This document shows positions 55,942 through 58,783 of a DNA stretch of 58,783 nt, one piece after another. Source of the DNA: Zoogloea sp. GTDB lineage: Bacteria > Pseudomonadota > Gammaproteobacteria > Burkholderiales > Rhodocyclaceae. Position numbers and translations under genes: made by a program. Within the stretch, counting starts at the first letter, position 1. Every line of letters begins with the position of its first letter. The stretch lies in assembly GCF_030157465.1 (NCBI RefSeq), contig NZ_JAOAUU010000059.1, forward strand, positions 1-58,783, in the 5' to 3' direction. The notes below the pieces were generated by a model. That model ran no database searches. It was given only the letters and a program-made list of their open reading frames with translations, and was not told the DNA's origin.

Positions 55942-57711
55942 TTAGTGACCCGAAGCGCCAGATGCACCGATACCGGTTTCGGAACGGATCAGCTGGGCAG
56001 CGAAGTCGGCACGTTCCTGCTGGGCATTGGCGCTGCGATCAAGGATCGAGAACAGCCAGATACCCACGAAGCCGATGGTCATCGAGAACAGGCAAGGCGA
56101 GGTGTAGGGGAACCAGGCCGAACCCTTCGGGTTGCCGAGGGTGACTTCCCAGACGGACGGGGAAACCACGGTCAGAACCACGGAGGAGATCAGGCCGAGG
56201 AAACCACCGATAACTGCACCCTTGGTGGTGCAATCCTTCCACAGCACACTCATGAAGAGCACCGGGAAGTTGGCGGACGCGGCGATTGCGAAAGCCAGGG
56301 ACACCATGAAGGCGATGTTCTGCTTCTCGAAGGCGATACCCAGGACGACCGCGATGATACCGAGGACGATGGTGGTGATGCGGGACACACGCAGCTCAGC
56401 GGCGGAATCCGCATTGCCCTTCTTGAACACGGTGGCGTACAAGTCATGGGACACGGCGGAAGCACCCGACAGCGTCAGGCCGGCAACCACAGCCAGAATG
56501 GTGGCAAAGGCAACCGCGGAGATGAAGCCGAGGAAGATGTTGCCGCCGACAGCATTGGCCAGGTGGATCGCCGCCATGTTGCCGCCGCCCTTCAGGACGC
56601 CCTTGGCATCAAGGAAGGTCGGATCGGTCAGCACGAAGGTGATGGCGCCGAAGCCGATGATGAAGGTCAGGATGTAGAAGTAGCCGATCCAGACAGTTGC
56701 CCAACCCACGGACTTGCGGGCTTCCTTGGCATCCGGCACGGTGAAGAAGCGCATCAGGATGTGGGGCAGGCCGGCGGTACCGAACATCAGCGCCATACCG
56801 AAGGAGATGGCGGTGATCGGATCCTTGACGAAGTTGCCCGGAGCCATGATGGAGTCGCCCTTGGCGGCGGCCATCGCGGCGGTCACTTCAGCCACGTCCT
56901 TGCCCTGTGCTGCAGCAGCAACCGCAGCGTCGGCGATCAGCTTGGCATCCTTGGCGGCCAGTGCAGTCTTGATTTCAACAGCCTTGGCAAACATCGCTTC
57001 CGGGCTGAAACCAAACTTGATCAGCACCATGAAGGCCATGAAGGAGGCACCGCACAGCAGCAGCACAGCCTTGATGATCTGCACCCAGGTGGTGGCGGTC
57101 ATGCCACCGAAGAGCACATAAACCATCATCAGCGCGCCGACGATCACCACAGCCATCCAGTACTCGAGGCCGAAGAGCAGCTTGATCAGCTGACCGGCAC
57201 CGACCATCTGGGCGATGAGGTAGAAGGCGACCACGACCAGCGTGCCGGAAGCGGCGAAGGCGCGGATCGGGGTTTGCTGGAAGCGGTAACCGGCCACGTC
57301 GGCAAAGGTGAATTTGCCGAGGTTGCGCAGGCGCTCTGCCATCAGGAAGGTGATGATCGGCCAGCCGACGAGGAAGCCGATCGCATAGATCAGGCCGTCG
57401 TAGCCGTTGGCCATCACCGCGGCGGAAATACCCAGGAAGGACGCGGCGGACATGTAGTCACCGGCGATCGCCAGGCCGTTCTGGAAGCCGGTGATGCCAC
57501 CGCCGGCGGTGTAGAAGTCAGCAGCCGACTTGGTCTTGGAGGCGGCCCACTTGGTGATGTACATCGTGCCGGCAACGAAGATGCCGAACATGGCGATGGC
57601 GGTCCAGTTGGTCGCCTGCTTTTCGACCTGGCCCATGTCGGCGCCCGCTGCGAGAGCGACACCGGAAGCCAGCACGGCCAGGAGGCCGAAGATCAGTTTG
57701 GAAGTGCGCAT
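55942..57711 (-). CDS. actP: Cation/acetate symporter ActP
   Basis: Sodium:solute symporter family, about 13 transmembrane helices, 589 aa from ATG 57711. A GTG at 57714 is equally reachable: GGAGG is 7 nt upstream of GTG and 10 nt upstream of ATG. N-terminal hydrophobic leader ([16 protein letters not shown]), then [29 protein letters not shown] and GPxxx-like core motifs of SSS transporters. An extra-membrane Ala/Lys-rich loop lies at ~240-280. Takes up acetate and related short carboxylates. The start overlaps the DUF485 stop in TGATG, the conserved yjcH-actP pair. Confidence 0.95.
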   Translation of the reverse strand: MRTSKLIFGLLAVLASGVALAAGADMGQVEKQATNWTAIAMFGIFVAGTMYITKWAASKTKSAADFYTAGGGITGFQNGLAIAGDYMSAASFLGISAAVMANGYDGLIYAIGFLVGWPIITFLMAERLRNLGKFTFADVAGYRFQQTPIRAFAASGTLVVVAFYLIAQMVGAGQLIKLLFGLEYWMAVVIVGALMMVYVLFGGMTATTWVQIIKAVLLLCGASFMAFMVLIKFGFSPEAMFAKAVEIKTALAAKDAKLIADAAVAAAAQGKDVAEVTAAMAAAKGDSIMAPGNFVKDPITAISFGMALMFGTAGLPHILMRFFTVPDAKEARKSVGWATVWIGYFYILTFIIGFGAITFVLTDPTFLDAKGVLKGGGNMAAIHLANAVGGNIFLGFISAVAFATILAVVAGLTLSGASAVSHDLYATVFKKGNADSAAELRVSRITTIVLGIIAVVLGIAFEKQNIAFMVSLAFAIAASANFPVLFMSVLWKDCTTKGAVIGGFLGLISSVVLTVVSPSVWEVTLGNPKGSAWFPYTSPCLFSMTIGFVGIWLFSILDRSANAQQERADFAAQLIRSETGIGASGASGH

Positions 57712-58019
57712 CACTTGGTGGCCTCCTTGATGACCTGAGCCTTCAGATCGTCAAATTCAGTATTGGCACGGCGAATGTAGATGCCGGTAATAATGATGGT
57801 GAACAAGATCACGCCCACGCCGATGGGAATCCCGATCGAGGTCACGCCTGCGCCGGTCTTCTGGGCCAGGAACTCCTTGTTGAACGCCACCAGCAGGATG
57901 TAGCCGTAGTAAACGACCAGCATCGAGATCGTCATGATCCAGCCGTAGCTATTGCGTTTTGAGACCAGCTCCTGGTACTTAGGGTTTGCCCGGATGCGGT
58001 CGCCGAGGTCGTCTTTCAT
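57711..58019 (-). CDS. yjcH: DUF485 membrane protein (YjcH), ActP partner
   Basis: 102 aa from ATG 58019, preceded by GGAGGAG. An earlier in-frame codon at 58085 lacks a ribosome binding site. N-terminal [20 protein letters not shown] is the DUF485 signature, followed by two transmembrane helices ([16 protein letters not shown] and [17 protein letters not shown]) and [10 protein letters not shown]. Always found with ActP-type symporters; probably an accessory subunit. Leader 58020-58170 should hold the operon promoter, but I see no clear boxes. Confidence 0.93.
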   Translation of the reverse strand: MKDDLGDRIRANPKYQELVSKRNSYGWIMTISMLVVYYGYILLVAFNKEFLAQKTGAGVTSIGIPIGVGVILFTIIITGIYIRRANTEFDDLKAQVIKEATK

Positions 58020-58173
58020 TTTTCTCCTCCTCTTCGAATAAACCTTGGAAGAAACCGAAACGGCTCCTTTAAGGGTGTTAGGCAAGGTACCGGCGGAGCC
58101 TTACTGTGAACTTACGTGCGCGTCAGCGTCAGAAAGCACCTTAACGAAAGACAAGAAACCCGGCCTGCAAAAC

Positions 58174-58199
58174 AAAAAACCCCGCCGAAGCGAGGTTTT
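58174..58199 (-). terminator. Terminator of groEL
   Basis: Minus strand CCTCGC-TTCG-GCGGGG with a stable UUCG loop and a run of six T; 32 nt after the groEL stop. Confidence 0.85.
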
Positions 58200-58231
58200 C
58201 TGTGGAACCGGCTGGTTCGGGAAAGCGGGGA

Positions 58232-58783
58232 TTACATCCCCATGCCGCCCATTCCACCCATGCCGCCCATGCCGCCCATGTCGCCCATGCCGCCGGCCGG
58301 CTTGTCTTCAGCCAGTTCGGCAACCATGCAGTCGGTGGTGAGCATCAGGCTGGCCACGGAAGCAGCGTTCTGCAGTGCGGTGCGGGTCACCTTGGTCGGA
58401 TCGAGCACGCCCATTTCAACCATGTCGCCATACACGCCGGTAGCAGCGTTGTAACCAAAGTTGCCCGTACCTTCGGCAACCTTGTTTACCACCACGGAGG
58501 GTTCGTCGCCAGCGTTGGCAACGATCTCGCGCATCGGCTGTTCCATCGCACGCAGGACGATCTTGATGCCGGCGTCCTGGTCGTGGTTGTCGCCCTTGAG
58601 GCTGCCGAGGTTGGCACGGGCACGCAGCAGGGCCACGCCGCCGCCGGGGACGATGCCTTCTTCAACGGCGGCACGGGTGGCGTGCAGCGCGTCTTCCACG
58701 CGAGCCTTCTTTTCCTTCATTTCGACTTCGGTGGCAGCGCCAACCTTGATCACGGCAACACCGCCGGCCAGCTTGGCCACGCG
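58232..58783 (-). CDS. groEL: Chaperonin GroEL, C-terminal part (5' end outside window)
   Basis: The last ~183 codons are present; the frame runs off the right edge. [54 protein letters not shown] and [12 protein letters not shown] are GroEL apical/equatorial landmarks. The Gly-Gly-Met repeat tail at the very C-terminus ([14 protein letters not shown]) is typical. groES would be expected upstream, to the right. Confidence 0.98.
   Translation of the reverse strand, partial: RVAKLAGGVAVIKVGAATEVEMKEKKARVEDALHATRAAVEEGIVPGGGVALLRARANLGSLKGDNHDQDAGIKIVLRAMEQPMREIVANAGDEPSVVVNKVAEGTGNFGYNAATGVYGDMVEMGVLDPTKVTRTALQNAASVASLMLTTDCMVAELAEDKPAGGMGDMGGMGGMGGMGGMGM

Noticed and set aside
55549-57738. 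729-codon plus-strand frame opposite actP
   Set aside because: Gly/Asp/His-rich shadow of a conserved transporter gene; runs across the actP terminator.
58255-58300. Short repeated unit near the groEL stop
   Set aside because: It encodes the normal Gly-Gly-Met tail of GroEL; not a CRISPR or regulatory repeat.

Overview
The window is GC-rich chromosomal DNA of a betaproteobacterium. Gene content and order best fit the Rhodocyclales (Azoarcus/Thauera/Zoogloea type). The indicators are dusB-fis-purH-purD, hemC-hemD-hemX-hemY, hemA-prfA-prmC-grxD, argH beside algZ/algR, a betaproteobacterial H-NS, a phasin, and DUF485-actP. This is inferred from gene families; no database search was possible. 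I see no insertion sequence, CRISPR array, rRNA or integrase.

Layout. 1-5.8 kb: type IV pilus chemosensory hybrid kinase ChpA/PilL (5' end missing). 5.9-9.6 kb: RNB exoribonuclease, TonB and MtgA, with a perfect 22-bp inverted repeat in the exoribonuclease leader. 9.7-15.2 kb: dusB-fis, purH, purD, a tautomerase-family isomerase and hemF. 15.2-16.5 kb: a cytosolic-looking GH24 lysozyme translationally coupled to an exported LprI-like lysozyme inhibitor. 16.7-17.4 kb: ahpC with a good promoter and an OxyR-like site. 17.5-21.6 kb: hemCDXY, divergent from ppc (21.7-24.5 kb). 24.5-31.8 kb: a leftward cluster with a tyrosine phosphatase, a polysaccharide deacetylase, GtrA, a GtrB-like glycosyltransferase, a large membrane protein, an ATP-grasp enzyme and a divergent beta-carbonic-anhydrase-like protein that converges on ppc. 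32-37 kb: ygiQ, hns, algR/algZ. 37-43 kb: argH, a Ser/Thr kinase fused to a cyclic-nucleotide-binding domain, then an exported protein of unknown function followed by a PqqD-like, HprK-like and nucleotidyltransferase operon (HPr-rel-A type). 43-46.6 kb: grxD, prmC, prfA, hemA. 46.7-50.6 kb: scpB and an unusual bifunctional penicillin-binding protein. 50.9-53.3 kb: three small genes including a phasin, a c-di-GMP-I (GEMM) riboswitch candidate, and tRNA-Phe. 53.3-58.8 kb: a two-component system, actP with its DUF485 partner, and the 3' end of groEL.

How it fits together. Most of the window is housekeeping: tetrapyrrole synthesis in three places (hemF, hemCDXY, hemA), purine synthesis, translation termination, and carbon entry through acetate uptake and PEP carboxylase. 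The parts most worth following up are the GEMM riboswitch ahead of a small DUF697-like membrane protein, the PqqD/HprK/nucleotidyltransferase operon with its candidate exported substrate, the lysozyme/inhibitor pair, the rnb leader hairpin, and the divergent carbonic anhydrase facing ppc.
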